A stretch of DNA of 64,000 bases. Origin: Siphonobacter aquaeclarae. Lineage in GTDB: Bacteria > Bacteroidota > Bacteroidia > Cytophagales > Spirosomataceae. A program made the position numbers and the translations under genes. Under the pieces are notes generated by a model. The model did not search any database and was not told the DNA's origin. It worked only from the letters and a program-made list of their open reading frames with translations. Of this stretch, positions 8,436 through 17,590 are shown one piece after another (the stretch's first letter is position 1; the number at the start of each line of letters is the position of its first letter). The stretch lies in assembly GCF_900103285.1 (NCBI RefSeq), contig NZ_FNGS01000001.1, positions 186,001 through 250,000 of the forward strand, read 5' to 3'.

Positions 8436-11400
8436 ATGAAAAAAACTCGGCATGATTTGCTGCTGATCGTCATGAGAATATCCATTACGCAGGCGTTTGT
8501 GTTTCTGATTGCGGGAATGACCTGGGCGCTGCCGGCCCCGGGGCAGGAGCTGCTCGATAAGCCGGTGACTATCCGGATGGAAGACAAGTCTCTCAAAACG
8601 GTCCTTTCCTTCCTCGAAGAGCATACCAGCGCCCGGTTTGTCTACAGCCCGAAGGCCGTGCAGGCGGAACGACGGGTGTCGGTACACGTCACCAATCAAC
8701 CGCTCCGGAAGGTACTTGAGACCGTGCTGGCGCCGATGAAAATCCGCTACCGGCTTGTCGGCGACCAGATTATCCTGAGCCAACCGAAAATTCCGGAAGA
8801 AAAAACGCCGGAACCACCTGCGGAGTCATCCGCTATGCCCGAAGCACCGGAAGAAGCAGCAGACCGTACCCTCCGCGGAACGGTCACGGACGCGGCCGGC
8901 GCCCCGCTTCCCGGCGTCAGCGTGGCTATCCGGGGTACGACGCGGGGTACGACCACGGGTGCAGACGGCTCCTTTACCCTCCGCTTACCCGAAGAGCCGG
9001 TGACGCTCGTCTTTTCCTCGGTAGGCTATCTGACGCAGGAACAGGCCATCACGACGCAGACGGTCTTTTCGGTGACGATGGCGCCGGCCGACAGGGCCCT
9101 CGACGAAGTCGTGGTGGTGGGTTATGGTACACAGAAGAAAGCAGACGTAACAGGCTCTGTATCAACCATCAAAGGAGATGCGCTGACCAAGGCCCCCACG
9201 CCTAACCTGGCGAACTCCCTGACCGGAAAGATGACCGGAGTCATTACCACCCAGCAAAGTGGCAAGCCCGGGTTCGATGATCCGACGTTTCTGGTCCGGG
9301 GAAAAAGTACCTTCGGAGACAACGGCGCACTGGTACTGGTCGACGGTATCGAGCGGTCTTTCAGCCGCCTTGATCCCAATGAAATCGAGAGCGTGACGGT
9401 TTTGAAAGACGCCGCGTCGGCAGCGGTATACGGCGCACGGGCGGCGAACGGCGTTGTTCTGATCACCACCAAACGCGGGAAGGACGGTAAAACCAAAATC
9501 AGCTATACCGGATCGACGGGTTTTCAGATGCCCACGCGCGTGCCTCATGTCATGAATGCGTATGAGTACGCGACATACCTGAACAGGGCAAAGGTAAACC
9601 TGGGCGATGTACCCCGGTTTTCGGACGCAGATGTCGAAAAATTCCGCACGGGCGCGCTGCCTTCAACGGATTGGTGGGGTACTGTCCTCCGCAAGCGCGC
9701 CGCTATCCAACAGCATAACCTGACGTTGAGCGGGGGGAAGTCGGAGGGTACCAAATACTTCGTGTCCCTGGGTGTTCTCAACCAGAACGGACTCTATGAA
9801 CTATCTGATTTCAAGCGCTATAACCTGCGGGTGAACCTGGATAATCAGGTCACGAAGGATTTTCGCGTGAGCCTGGATATCGGCGCCCGGCATGAACTGC
9901 TGAGCCAGTCGGCCATCGGCGACGGCATCTTCACGACCCTGATCAATTCCAAACCGACCGAACGGCCCTATACGCCCGACAGCATCGCGGTGGGCGGTCT
10001 GGGTTCCAACGGGCAGGGGCTGTCCCCGATTGGCCTGACACAGCAATCCGGGTACTCCAAAACCACGAACGACGTGTTCCAGGGAACGCTTCAGGCTACT
10101 TATGCCGCTCCTTTTGTGAAGGGACTTTCGGCGAATATGCGGTTTTCGTACGACCGGTTTTTCTCCGCCGCCAAAACCTTCAATACGCCGTATACCTACT
10201 ACGTGTTCGACCGGGCGATCAGCAAATACACCGCCTTCCAGAGCGGGGGAGGGACTAATTTGTCGGAAGGAACGGCGCAGGACGCCCGCTCAACGCTCCA
10301 GGTATCCCTCAACTACGACCGTACCTTCGGCAACCACGGTATTTCGGCGTTGCTCCTGACCGAACGTATTCATTATGCCTACCAGAACCTGCAGGCGTCG
10401 CGCGTGCAGTACATCTCTCCGGCGATAGACCAGCTGTTTGCCGGACCAGACCTGAACCAGAAAAATGGCGGCTCGGCGACGGAGACGGCCCGCCTGGGTT
10501 ACGTCGGTAGGGTGAATTACAACTACCGGGAGCGGTACCTGTTGCAGGCCAACTTCCGGTACGACGGCTCGTTTAACTTTCCCAATGGCCGCCGCTGGGG
10601 CCTGTTTCCGGCTGTCTCGGCAGGCTGGCGGATCAGCGAGGAGCCGTTTCTACGCAGTACCACATGGCTGAGTAACCTGAAAATCAGGGCCTCATACGGG
10701 CAGTTCGGAAACGATCGCGTCGCGGCTTTTCAATACCTGAGCGGGTTTCGGTTCGGTTCGGGCTCGGTGATTGGCGGGTCGTATCAATCCGGCCTGGCGG
10801 ATCTCGGTATTCCGAACCCGAATATTACCTGGGAAACGGCGACGAATACCGATGTCGGCCTGGAATTCGGCCTCTTCAACGGAAAGGTCTCCGGCGAGCT
10901 GGATTACTTCTACAAACGGACAAAGGACATACTCCTGCCGCGGAATGCTTCTGTTCCGTCCACGTTCGGCGCGACGCTGCCGTATGAAAACATCGGTATC
11001 GTCGACAACAAAGGCTTTGAAGCCATCCTCCGGTATCAGAACCAGGTCCGGAAGGTGCGGTTTTCTGTCGAAGGAAACATGACCTATGCCCTCAGCAAGG
11101 TGATTTTCATGGATGAACCGAAAGACGTGGACGCCCGTATCCGCAAAACCGGCCAGCCGTTCGACCAGTTTTTTGCGCTGGAATCAGCCGGTTTGTTTCA
11201 GACGCAGGAAGAAATCAACGCTGCACCGGTGCAGGACGGCAACGGCAACAAGTCGATCAAAACGGGTGACATTCGGTATATCGATTACAACGGCGACAAA
11301 ATCATTGATGGAAAAGACATCCATAAAGTCGGCAAAAGTGACATCCCTCGTTTGGTATTCGGTTTCAACCTGTCGGTCAGCTATGCCGGGTTTGACCTGA

Positions 11401-11822
11401 CGGCCAATTTTCAGGGCGCGACGGGCTTCCAGCAGTTTCTCCGCTATGACCCGTTCAACCTGGAATCCAACGCCCTGGCGATGTTCAAGGATTCCTGGAC
11501 GCCGGAAAACCCCAATGCCCGCTTCCCGCGGCTGTATGCCGGGCTGAAGCAGAATAACCGGGAGTCGTCCTCCTTCTGGCTCTATAACGCAACGTATATG
11601 AGGCTCCGGAACCTGGAACTGGCTTATTCCTTCAACCGCTTTGCGGCAATCAAAAAGGCAGGCTTCGGAAACCTGCGGGTCTTCGCTTCCGGAAATAACC
11701 TCCTGACCTTCTCGAAGATGAAAGACTTTGACCCGGAAGCGCCGAATATCGAGCCCGGCTCAAAATCCTACTACTATCCGCAGATGAAAACCTATAACCT
11801 CGGCGTCCAGCTGGAATTCTAA
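8436..11822 (+). CDS. SusC-family TonB-dependent receptor with N-terminal STN signalling domain
   Basis: The protein has 1128 residues. After a signal peptide (ending near ALPAPGQE) comes an STN domain at about residues 35-110 (VTIRMEDKSLKTVLSFLEEH, FVYSPKAVQ), the periplasmic domain that signals to FecR. A carboxypeptidase-regulatory-like domain follows at about 145-220 (LRGTVTDAAGAPLPGVSVAI). The TonB plug begins at VVVVGYGTQKKADVTGSVST (about 226), and the rest is the 22-strand barrel. The long frame opens further upstream at a GTG, but MKKTRHDLL is the first start giving a signal peptide. The SusD gene starts 4 bases after the stop. Together they import the substrate that switches on the sigma/FecR pair upstream. 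Confidence 0.96.
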   Translation: MKKTRHDLLLIVMRISITQAFVFLIAGMTWALPAPGQELLDKPVTIRMEDKSLKTVLSFLEEHTSARFVYSPKAVQAERRVSVHVTNQPLRKVLETVLAPMKIRYRLVGDQIILSQPKIPEEKTPEPPAESSAMPEAPEEAADRTLRGTVTDAAGAPLPGVSVAIRGTTRGTTTGADGSFTLRLPEEPVTLVFSSVGYLTQEQAITTQTVFSVTMAPADRALDEVVVVGYGTQKKADVTGSVSTIKGDALTKAPTPNLANSLTGKMTGVITTQQSGKPGFDDPTFLVRGKSTFGDNGALVLVDGIERSFSRLDPNEIESVTVLKDAASAAVYGARAANGVVLITTKRGKDGKTKISYTGSTGFQMPTRVPHVMNAYEYATYLNRAKVNLGDVPRFSDADVEKFRTGALPSTDWWGTVLRKRAAIQQHNLTLSGGKSEGTKYFVSLGVLNQNGLYELSDFKRYNLRVNLDNQVTKDFRVSLDIGARHELLSQSAIGDGIFTTLINSKPTERPYTPDSIAVGGLGSNGQGLSPIGLTQQSGYSKTTNDVFQGTLQATYAAPFVKGLSANMRFSYDRFFSAAKTFNTPYTYYVFDRAISKYTAFQSGGGTNLSEGTAQDARSTLQVSLNYDRTFGNHGISALLLTERIHYAYQNLQASRVQYISPAIDQLFAGPDLNQKNGGSATETARLGYVGRVNYNYRERYLLQANFRYDGSFNFPNGRRWGLFPAVSAGWRISEEPFLRSTTWLSNLKIRASYGQFGNDRVAAFQYLSGFRFGSGSVIGGSYQSGLADLGIPNPNITWETATNTDVGLEFGLFNGKVSGELDYFYKRTKDILLPRNASVPSTFGATLPYENIGIVDNKGFEAILRYQNQVRKVRFSVEGNMTYALSKVIFMDEPKDVDARIRKTGQPFDQFFALESAGLFQTQEEINAAPVQDGNGNKSIKTGDIRYIDYNGDKIIDGKDIHKVGKSDIPRLVFGFNLSVSYAGFDLTANFQGATGFQQFLRYDPFNLESNALAMFKDSWTPENPNARFPRLYAGLKQNNRESSSFWLYNATYMRLRNLELAYSFNRFAAIKKAGFGNLRVFASGNNLLTFSKMKDFDPEAPNIEPGSKSYYYPQMKTYNLGVQLEF

Positions 11823-11826
11823 CGCG

Positions 11827-13470
11827 ATGAAAAAGACCTTTATCTGCCTGCTGGCTTCGACCCTGCTGCTGGCTTCGTGCCGGAATGATTTTCTGGACCG
11901 CAAACCCCTCGATATCATCTCCAGCGATGCCGTTTTCAAAGACAAAGCCCTCACGGAGGCCTACCTTTACCACATTTACGACTACATGCCGGTAGGCTAT
12001 GGTTTATACCAGACGGAGGGCCAGAACGTCTTTTCCGGTTTGGGTATTACCGACCTGCTTGACGGCAGTACGGATATGCTGCGATCGCCCTCGATCTGGA
12101 ACGAAAGCAACAGCATCATGATCCCGGGGCTGATTTCGGCGACCTACAACCCGCTCGAAACCTGGGCCCGCAACTACCAGGCGATCCGGAAGGTACACAA
12201 CCTGATCGACGGCCTGAAAACCAGCACATTGGACGAAACCTGGAAGAGCCGCATCACCGCCGAAGCCCGCTTTGTCCGCGCGTTCCTGTACTTCGATCTC
12301 GTCCGCCGGTACGGCGATGTTCCGCTGGTGAAAGACCTGCAATCGTTCGATAACCTCGATAACCTTCTCGTGCCGCGTACGGCCGCCGCCGATGTGTATG
12401 CTTTTGTTGCAGCCGAACTGAACGCCTGCGCGGAGCTGGTACCTTCCGTCAAGGCACTGGCGAGCCTGGAGCTTGGCCGGGTGACGCGCGAAGCCTGCTG
12501 GGCGCTCAACGGGCGGGTATTGCTTTTCGCAGGAAAATATGCGGAGTCGGCCGCTGCATCGAAGAAAGTAATCGACAGTGGCAGCTACCTGCTCGACCCG
12601 GATTACAACGCCCTGTTTCAGTCCCGGGGCGGTAACCGGGAAGTCATCTTCGAGGTGATGTTCAACGGGACAAACAAAGGGCATGCGTTTGATAACCTGT
12701 TTCTGCCGCCGAGTATCGACAACGGTTGGGGATCGCAGACACTTCCGACGCAGGAAGCCGTCGATTCCTACGAAATGCTGAACGGAAAAGCGATCACCGA
12801 CCCGACATCCGGCTACGACCCGCAGAACCCCTATGTCAACCGCGATAAACGTTTCGCTGCCAGTATTGTGTACGACGGAGCAGTCCTGAAAGGTAAGACC
12901 ATCCGCACCGCCGCGCTGGTGCCGGACGACGGGCTCGGCCTCGAAGGGCGTACCGTCACCGGTTACTATATCCGCAAGTTTATCGACGAAGCGATCCCCT
13001 TTGTGGAGCTCGATTTCAACGGAAGCAAGGTTTCCTGGAAAGAACTGCGCCTCGGGGAAGTACTGCTCAACTATGCCGAAGCGCAGAACCAGGCGGCAGG
13101 TCCGGATGCCTCTGTGCTTGAGGCGATTAACCAGGTTCGGCGTACCCACGGCGGTCTGCCCGCCCTGCCCGCCGGATTGAGCAAACAGCAGGTAACCGAC
13201 CGGATCATGCAGGAACGCAAAGTAGAACTGGCTTTTGAAGGCCATCGGTTCTGGGACCTACGCCGGTGGAAAAAAGCAGAGGAAGTATTGCACGACAAGT
13301 ACTTCCATGGCATGAAAATCACCGTCGACGCGGCAGGGAAACGCACGTTCACCCCGTTTGAGCTGTCGACTCTCCCGAAACAGGTATTCCTGCCGAAACA
13401 TTACCTCATGCCCATCAACCTCGCTGAACTCAACAAGAACAAAAACCTCCAACAAAACCCCGGTTACTGA
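11827..13470 (+). CDS. SusD/RagB-family nutrient-binding lipoprotein
   Basis: This 547-residue SusD partner has a lipoprotein signal with Cys at about residue 18 (LLASCRN), followed by FLDRKPLDIISSDAVF. SusD features include the TPR-like AEARFVRAFLYFDLVRRYGDVPLV and LRLGEVLLNYAEAQNQA. The C-terminal VELAFEGHRFWDLRRWKKAEE and the final HYLMPI and NPGY are also typical. It lies 4 bases after the SusC gene and 3 bases before the beta-helix gene, inside one operon. It should cap the SusC barrel and bind the polysaccharide fragment. Confidence 0.96.
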   Translation: MKKTFICLLASTLLLASCRNDFLDRKPLDIISSDAVFKDKALTEAYLYHIYDYMPVGYGLYQTEGQNVFSGLGITDLLDGSTDMLRSPSIWNESNSIMIPGLISATYNPLETWARNYQAIRKVHNLIDGLKTSTLDETWKSRITAEARFVRAFLYFDLVRRYGDVPLVKDLQSFDNLDNLLVPRTAAADVYAFVAAELNACAELVPSVKALASLELGRVTREACWALNGRVLLFAGKYAESAAASKKVIDSGSYLLDPDYNALFQSRGGNREVIFEVMFNGTNKGHAFDNLFLPPSIDNGWGSQTLPTQEAVDSYEMLNGKAITDPTSGYDPQNPYVNRDKRFAASIVYDGAVLKGKTIRTAALVPDDGLGLEGRTVTGYYIRKFIDEAIPFVELDFNGSKVSWKELRLGEVLLNYAEAQNQAAGPDASVLEAINQVRRTHGGLPALPAGLSKQQVTDRIMQERKVELAFEGHRFWDLRRWKKAEEVLHDKYFHGMKITVDAAGKRTFTPFELSTLPKQVFLPKHYLMPINLAELNKNKNLQQNPGY

Positions 13471-13473
13471 TCG

Positions 13474-15474
13474 ATGAAAAAGACCGCCGCTTTCCTGTGC
13501 CTGCTCGCGCTCGCGACAGGCTGCAACCCGCCAGTAACGCCGCCGACAAACTCGACGGGCAACACGACCTATTACGTCGACTCACAAAACGGCAGCGATA
13601 CCAACGCCGGAACGAGCGAAGGAGCCGCCTGGAAAACGTTTACCAACGTCAACACGATCACCTTTGCCGCCGGAGACAAGATATTGCTCAAAAGCGGAGG
13701 AGTATGGACCGGACAGTTGCATCCGCTCGGCAACGGCGGGACGGATAACCCCATCACACTGGGGTCGTACGGAACCGGGAGTAAGCCGCTCATCAGCGCA
13801 GGTGGGATCACCGGAGCCGCGGTATACCTCAAAAATCAGCAGAACTGGGTCATCGAAAACCTCGAAATCACAAATACGGCGGCGAGCCGGAGCGATGTCT
13901 ACCGCTGGGGTATTCAGGTGGAAAACAACGGCGGCGGGACCCTTTCCAACATCATCATCCGGAATAACTACGTACACCACGTCACCGGCTCCTTCAAGTG
14001 GGTCACGGGGTATATTGATCCGCACCTCAACGGGGGTATCGCCGTCAACGTCACCGGCTCTGCGGGTACAGACAAGTTTGATTATGTGGTGATTGAAGGA
14101 AATACCGTGTCGAATTCGGGGCGGACGGGTATTGTGGTGTGGGATAATGTATGGAACGGCAGCAACTTCGCTTCGACCCGCGTCAAGGTCCGCCAGAATA
14201 CCGTGGAGTACATCGACAGCGACGGTATTCTCACGTTCGGCTGCAACGGCGCGCTGCTCGAATACAACGTCGCCAATACCTGCGGCAACTACGCTGAATC
14301 CGGCCAGTTCAACGGCTCCTGTGCGATCTGGTCGACGCGCGGCAGCGACTGTATCAGCCAGTATAACGAAGCCTACAACACGAAAGCGCTGCTGGACAAT
14401 GTTGACGGCCAGGGCTTTGATATTGACATGGATGCAACGAATTGCATCGTCCAGTACAACTATAGCCACGACAACGAAGGCGGTTTTATTCTGCTGATCG
14501 ATGCCCGGACACAGCCCGGCGTGTATGTCGGTACTTCCGGCGCTGTGGTTCGCTACAATATCAGTCAGAACGATAAGACGCGTATCATCAATTTTGCGGG
14601 AGGAATCGCACCGAATTCGGCTGTTTACAACAATACGTTCTACATCGGGAGTGGTTTGGCGACAAACATTATCGAACATTCCTGGGATATGGACATGACG
14701 CAGCCGTTCTCCTTCCGGAACAACATCGTCTACAACCTCGGCTCCGGCGGGTACCAGATTCCGGGACCGAACGGGACGTTTGACTACAACCTGTTTTACG
14801 GAAACCACCCGGCTACGGAGCCGGCGGATGCCCATAAACTTACTTCCAATCCCCTGCTGGCCAATCCGGGCAGCGGAGGGACGGGACGCTCAACCGTTGC
14901 CGGCTACCTGCTCGGCAGCGGCTCTCCGGCGGCAGGTTCCGGGAAAGTGATCGCGAATAATGGCGGGCTGGATTACTTCGGCAATACCATCACGGCGGGG
15001 TACTACCCTTCGCGCGGGGCGCATCAGGTAGCAGGCGGACCGGCGGGTACCACGCCCGAAACCGTCACCGATCCGCTGGATAATTTTTCGCTGGTCTCGT
15101 CGCGCAGTACCAATATCCAGCTCGACGCATCCAACCCGGCGTATTTCGGAGGCGATAATTCGCGGGTGACGCGCAGCTCCGGCAGTATCGGGTACATCAC
15201 CTACAACCTGAGCAACCTGACGTCGTTCAGCGCTGATATTCACGAGTTTTCGACGGACCTGAGCAAGGTGAAGTACTATGCTTCGGCTGACGGAACGACC
15301 TGGACGCTACTCTCTTCCTCCTATACCGCACCCGTGCTGATAGCCAATGGCTGGTCCAAAACGACGTTCTCCGGAGCGGTGCCAGCCGGCAACCACTACC
15401 TCAAAATCGAACTTTCCGACGCCTCAAGCTGGGGTACGCAAATCGGAAAAGTAACCATTACCCACCTGAACTAG
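13474..15474 (+). CDS. right-handed parallel beta-helix lipoprotein, probable polysaccharide-acting enzyme
   Basis: The protein has 666 residues and a lipoprotein signal with Cys at about residue 17 (LATGCNP). TYYVDSQNGSDTNAGTS, at the start of the mature part, is the usual opening of secreted beta-helix proteins. Residues of about 95-510 contain the N- and I-rich repeating strands of a right-handed parallel beta-helix (VIENLEITNTA, IIIRNNYVHHV, VVIEGNTVSNSG, VKVRQNTVEYIDSDG). This fold is shared by pectate lyases, polygalacturonases, alginate epimerases and related enzymes. The last 120 residues look like a discoidin-type beta-sandwich that could bind carbohydrate. Catalytic residues cannot be assigned by eye. 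Its place after SusD marks it as the surface enzyme of this locus. Confidence 0.85.
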   Translation: MKKTAAFLCLLALATGCNPPVTPPTNSTGNTTYYVDSQNGSDTNAGTSEGAAWKTFTNVNTITFAAGDKILLKSGGVWTGQLHPLGNGGTDNPITLGSYGTGSKPLISAGGITGAAVYLKNQQNWVIENLEITNTAASRSDVYRWGIQVENNGGGTLSNIIIRNNYVHHVTGSFKWVTGYIDPHLNGGIAVNVTGSAGTDKFDYVVIEGNTVSNSGRTGIVVWDNVWNGSNFASTRVKVRQNTVEYIDSDGILTFGCNGALLEYNVANTCGNYAESGQFNGSCAIWSTRGSDCISQYNEAYNTKALLDNVDGQGFDIDMDATNCIVQYNYSHDNEGGFILLIDARTQPGVYVGTSGAVVRYNISQNDKTRIINFAGGIAPNSAVYNNTFYIGSGLATNIIEHSWDMDMTQPFSFRNNIVYNLGSGGYQIPGPNGTFDYNLFYGNHPATEPADAHKLTSNPLLANPGSGGTGRSTVAGYLLGSGSPAAGSGKVIANNGGLDYFGNTITAGYYPSRGAHQVAGGPAGTTPETVTDPLDNFSLVSSRSTNIQLDASNPAYFGGDNSRVTRSSGSIGYITYNLSNLTSFSADIHEFSTDLSKVKYYASADGTTWTLLSSSYTAPVLIANGWSKTTFSGAVPAGNHYLKIELSDASSWGTQIGKVTITHLN

Positions 15475-15477
15475 CGA

Positions 15478-16059
15478 ATGCAGAAACGACGGAACCACCT
15501 GCAGGCGGCCGCACTATGCTGGCTGCTGGCCGCCTGCGGGGCGCCGGTCGACGAGCCGGTACTCACCATCAACGGAGATGCCATCGGGCAGGAGGAATTC
15601 CTCGCCCGTATGGAACAAAACCGGGCGGTGGTAATCGGGTATTTTCAGCGGGAAAAAGCGTCCGGCTACGCTGATGATTTCTGGACGCATTCGTACGATG
15701 GTACCACGCCGCTGGAGGTACTCCGGGATTCGGCCCGGAAACAGCTTGCTGATCAGTATTTGAAAATGCAACTGGCTGAAAGTATGGGTGTTATCGCTGA
15801 TGCCGGGTATTTGAAACGCAGGGAAGCCTGGCAGGCTGAAAACGAACGCCGCCGCAAAGCAGTCGTTGCCCGGGAGATCCTATTTGGCCCGACGGTTTTA
15901 ACTTTTTCCGGCTATGAAAAGTACCTGCTGAGTAACCTGGAAAATACCCTGGCCGACCGGCTCGGCGGAGCTTCCAACTATCGATTCCGGCTCGACTCGC
16001 TCCGGCGAAAAGCCATCGTCACCGTCCACCTGCCGGTTTACGGAAAAATGAAACCCTGA
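15478..16059 (+). CDS. SurA-N-like chaperone-domain lipoprotein without a PPIase domain
   Basis: The 193-residue lipoprotein (Cys at about residue 20, LLAACGAP) opens with EPVLTINGDAIGQEEFLARM, the pattern that begins SurA/PpiD-type periplasmic foldases. Helical segments follow (LEVLRDSARKQLADQYLKMQLAE, YLKRREAWQAENERRRKA). A conserved YEKYLLSNLENTLADRL helix comes later, as in the SurA N-terminal chaperone domain. No parvulin catalytic domain is present, and the gene ends normally. It lies 3 bases after the beta-helix gene and 5 bases before the esterase gene. It may help fold or secrete one of these large envelope proteins (inference). Confidence 0.7.
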   Translation: MQKRRNHLQAAALCWLLAACGAPVDEPVLTINGDAIGQEEFLARMEQNRAVVIGYFQREKASGYADDFWTHSYDGTTPLEVLRDSARKQLADQYLKMQLAESMGVIADAGYLKRREAWQAENERRRKAVVAREILFGPTVLTFSGYEKYLLSNLENTLADRLGGASNYRFRLDSLRRKAIVTVHLPVYGKMKP

Positions 16060-16064
16060 TTCCC

Positions 16065-16895
16065 ATGCGATACCTCCTTTTGCTTTTTTTCGGACTGTTG
16101 CTCCGCCCGGCGGGGGCGCAGCAGGCTCAAACCTTGACAGATCTTGCCTACGGCCCGGATTCCCTTCAGAAAATGGACGTGTACCTCGTCGCGAACCGGA
16201 CGACCCAGACGCCGCTGGTTATCCTTGTTCACGGCGGGGGATGGATGAACGGAGACAAGACCGCCTGCCATTTCATGCGGGATTTTCTCCTTCCGCAGGG
16301 AATCAACATCGTCAACATCAACTACCGCCTGGCTACTCCGCAGCGGCATTACCACGAAATCATGGCGGATATGGACAGCGCCGTGAGTATGCTGCTGCGC
16401 AAGGCAGACGAATGGGGCATCCGGAAAGACCGCTACGTTTTCTGGGGCGGAAGCGCCGGCGGGCACCTGGCACTGCTGTATGCTTACAAGTATGACAGGC
16501 GAAACGTGATTTCGGCGGTAACATCTCTCGGCGGGCCGACCTGCCTGGACGATCTCCGCACGCTTTCCAAAGTCAAACCGTCTGATTTACAGGGCCTGCT
16601 GCCGCTCATCACCGGCGACCCGTGGACGCCGCCCAACCTGCCGGCCGGCTATCGGGAAGCGAGCCCCTGCCACGGGCCCGACTACAAGCCTACGCTGCTG
16701 ATGCACGGCGGCGCAGACCCGATCGTTCCCGTTGGGCAATCAGAAATAATGTATCAATTGTTACAGGAAAGACAGATACCCTCGGAACTGATCGTCCTCC
16801 CCAACGGCGGCCACGGCGGAGAAGGTACCACGCCCGAGGCCGCACAGCACATGGCCCGCACGCTGGTCCGGTGGATTCAAACCTACAGCCGCTAG
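16065..16895 (+). CDS. secreted alpha/beta hydrolase, carbohydrate-esterase-like
   Basis: The 276-residue enzyme has a cleavable signal peptide (ending near RPAGAQQ). Its catalytic plan is that of the BD-FAE / hormone-sensitive-lipase type: oxyanion motif VHGGGWMNG (about 56-63), nucleophile elbow GGSAGG with Ser at about 130, Asp at about 218 in HGGADPIVP, and His at about 250 in NGGHGGE. Such enzymes remove acetyl, feruloyl or methyl esters from plant polysaccharides. As the last gene of the uptake locus it probably de-esterifies the glycan attacked by the beta-helix protein. Its 3' end overlaps the convergent LytTR gene by 4 bases. Confidence 0.88.
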   Translation: MRYLLLLFFGLLLRPAGAQQAQTLTDLAYGPDSLQKMDVYLVANRTTQTPLVILVHGGGWMNGDKTACHFMRDFLLPQGINIVNINYRLATPQRHYHEIMADMDSAVSMLLRKADEWGIRKDRYVFWGGSAGGHLALLYAYKYDRRNVISAVTSLGGPTCLDDLRTLSKVKPSDLQGLLPLITGDPWTPPNLPAGYREASPCHGPDYKPTLLMHGGADPIVPVGQSEIMYQLLQERQIPSELIVLPNGGHGGEGTTPEAAQHMARTLVRWIQTYSR

Positions 16896-17590
16896 CTCAG
16901 GCTTTTGAGGACGTGCCGGAAGTTCTTTCCGACAGGCAGTTCGCGCCCGTTTTTCAGGTGAATGGTATTTCCTTCGATGAAATGAACAAAATGCCGGTTG
17001 AGCAGAAAAGACTTGTGAATACGAATGAAAGTATCTCCGGGTAGCTGGGTTTCAAAGCTGGTCAATGTCCTGGGTGTCAGCGTGAAATGGCCGTCCTCCC
17101 AGATTTTGACATAGTTGCCGAGGCTTTCCAGGTACTGGATGCGGTCGAGGTCGATCAGCACCTGTTTCTTATCCGATTTGACAGAAATACGGAGTGATTC
17201 TGCTGGTGCGGCAGGTGCGGAAACAGCAGGCTGTTTGAGGGAAAACTCTGCCTGCGCGCGGTTGACGGCTTTCAGAAAGCGGTCGAACCGGAACGGTTTC
17301 AGGAGGTAATCACACACGTCCAGCTCAAAACTCTCCAGCGCATGCTCTTCATACGCCGAGGTAATAATCACCAGCGGCCGGTGCGTCAGCGTCCGTAAAA
17401 ACTCCAGGCCGCTGAGCCGGGGCATACGGATGTCGAGAAAAATGAGGTCAACCGGCTGCGCGCTCAGAAACGTCAGCGCTTCGGTAGCGCGGTAGCAATG
17501 CCCGGCGATTTCCAGGAAGGGCACGTCTTCGAGGTATTGCCCGATGATCTCGTGGGCAAGGGGTTCGTCGTCGACGATCAGGCAGCGCAT
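16892..17590 (-). CDS. LytTR-family response regulator
   Basis: The 232-residue regulator has a receiver domain with the acidic pair VDDEP, phospho-acceptor Asp at about residue 53 in LIFLDIRMPRLSG, and conserved Lys in DYLLKPFRFDRF. The C-terminal LytTR DNA-binding domain has KKQVLIDLDRIQYLESLGNYVKI and the final FIRIHKSFLLNRHFV plus LPVGKNFR. The ATG used here overlaps the kinase stop by one base. A GTG three bases earlier would give a GTGA overlap and one more residue. It is the output partner of the upstream LytS-type kinase. Its target genes are not identifiable here. Confidence 0.93.
   Translation of the reverse strand: MRCLIVDDEPLAHEIIGQYLEDVPFLEIAGHCYRATEALTFLSAQPVDLIFLDIRMPRLSGLEFLRTLTHRPLVIITSAYEEHALESFELDVCDYLLKPFRFDRFLKAVNRAQAEFSLKQPAVSAPAAPAESLRISVKSDKKQVLIDLDRIQYLESLGNYVKIWEDGHFTLTPRTLTSFETQLPGDTFIRIHKSFLLNRHFVHFIEGNTIHLKNGRELPVGKNFRHVLKSLS

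Noticed and set aside
12004-13245. 413-codon open frame on the minus strand
   Set aside because: It is a shadow of the SusD gene, which has a lipobox and typical SusD motifs.
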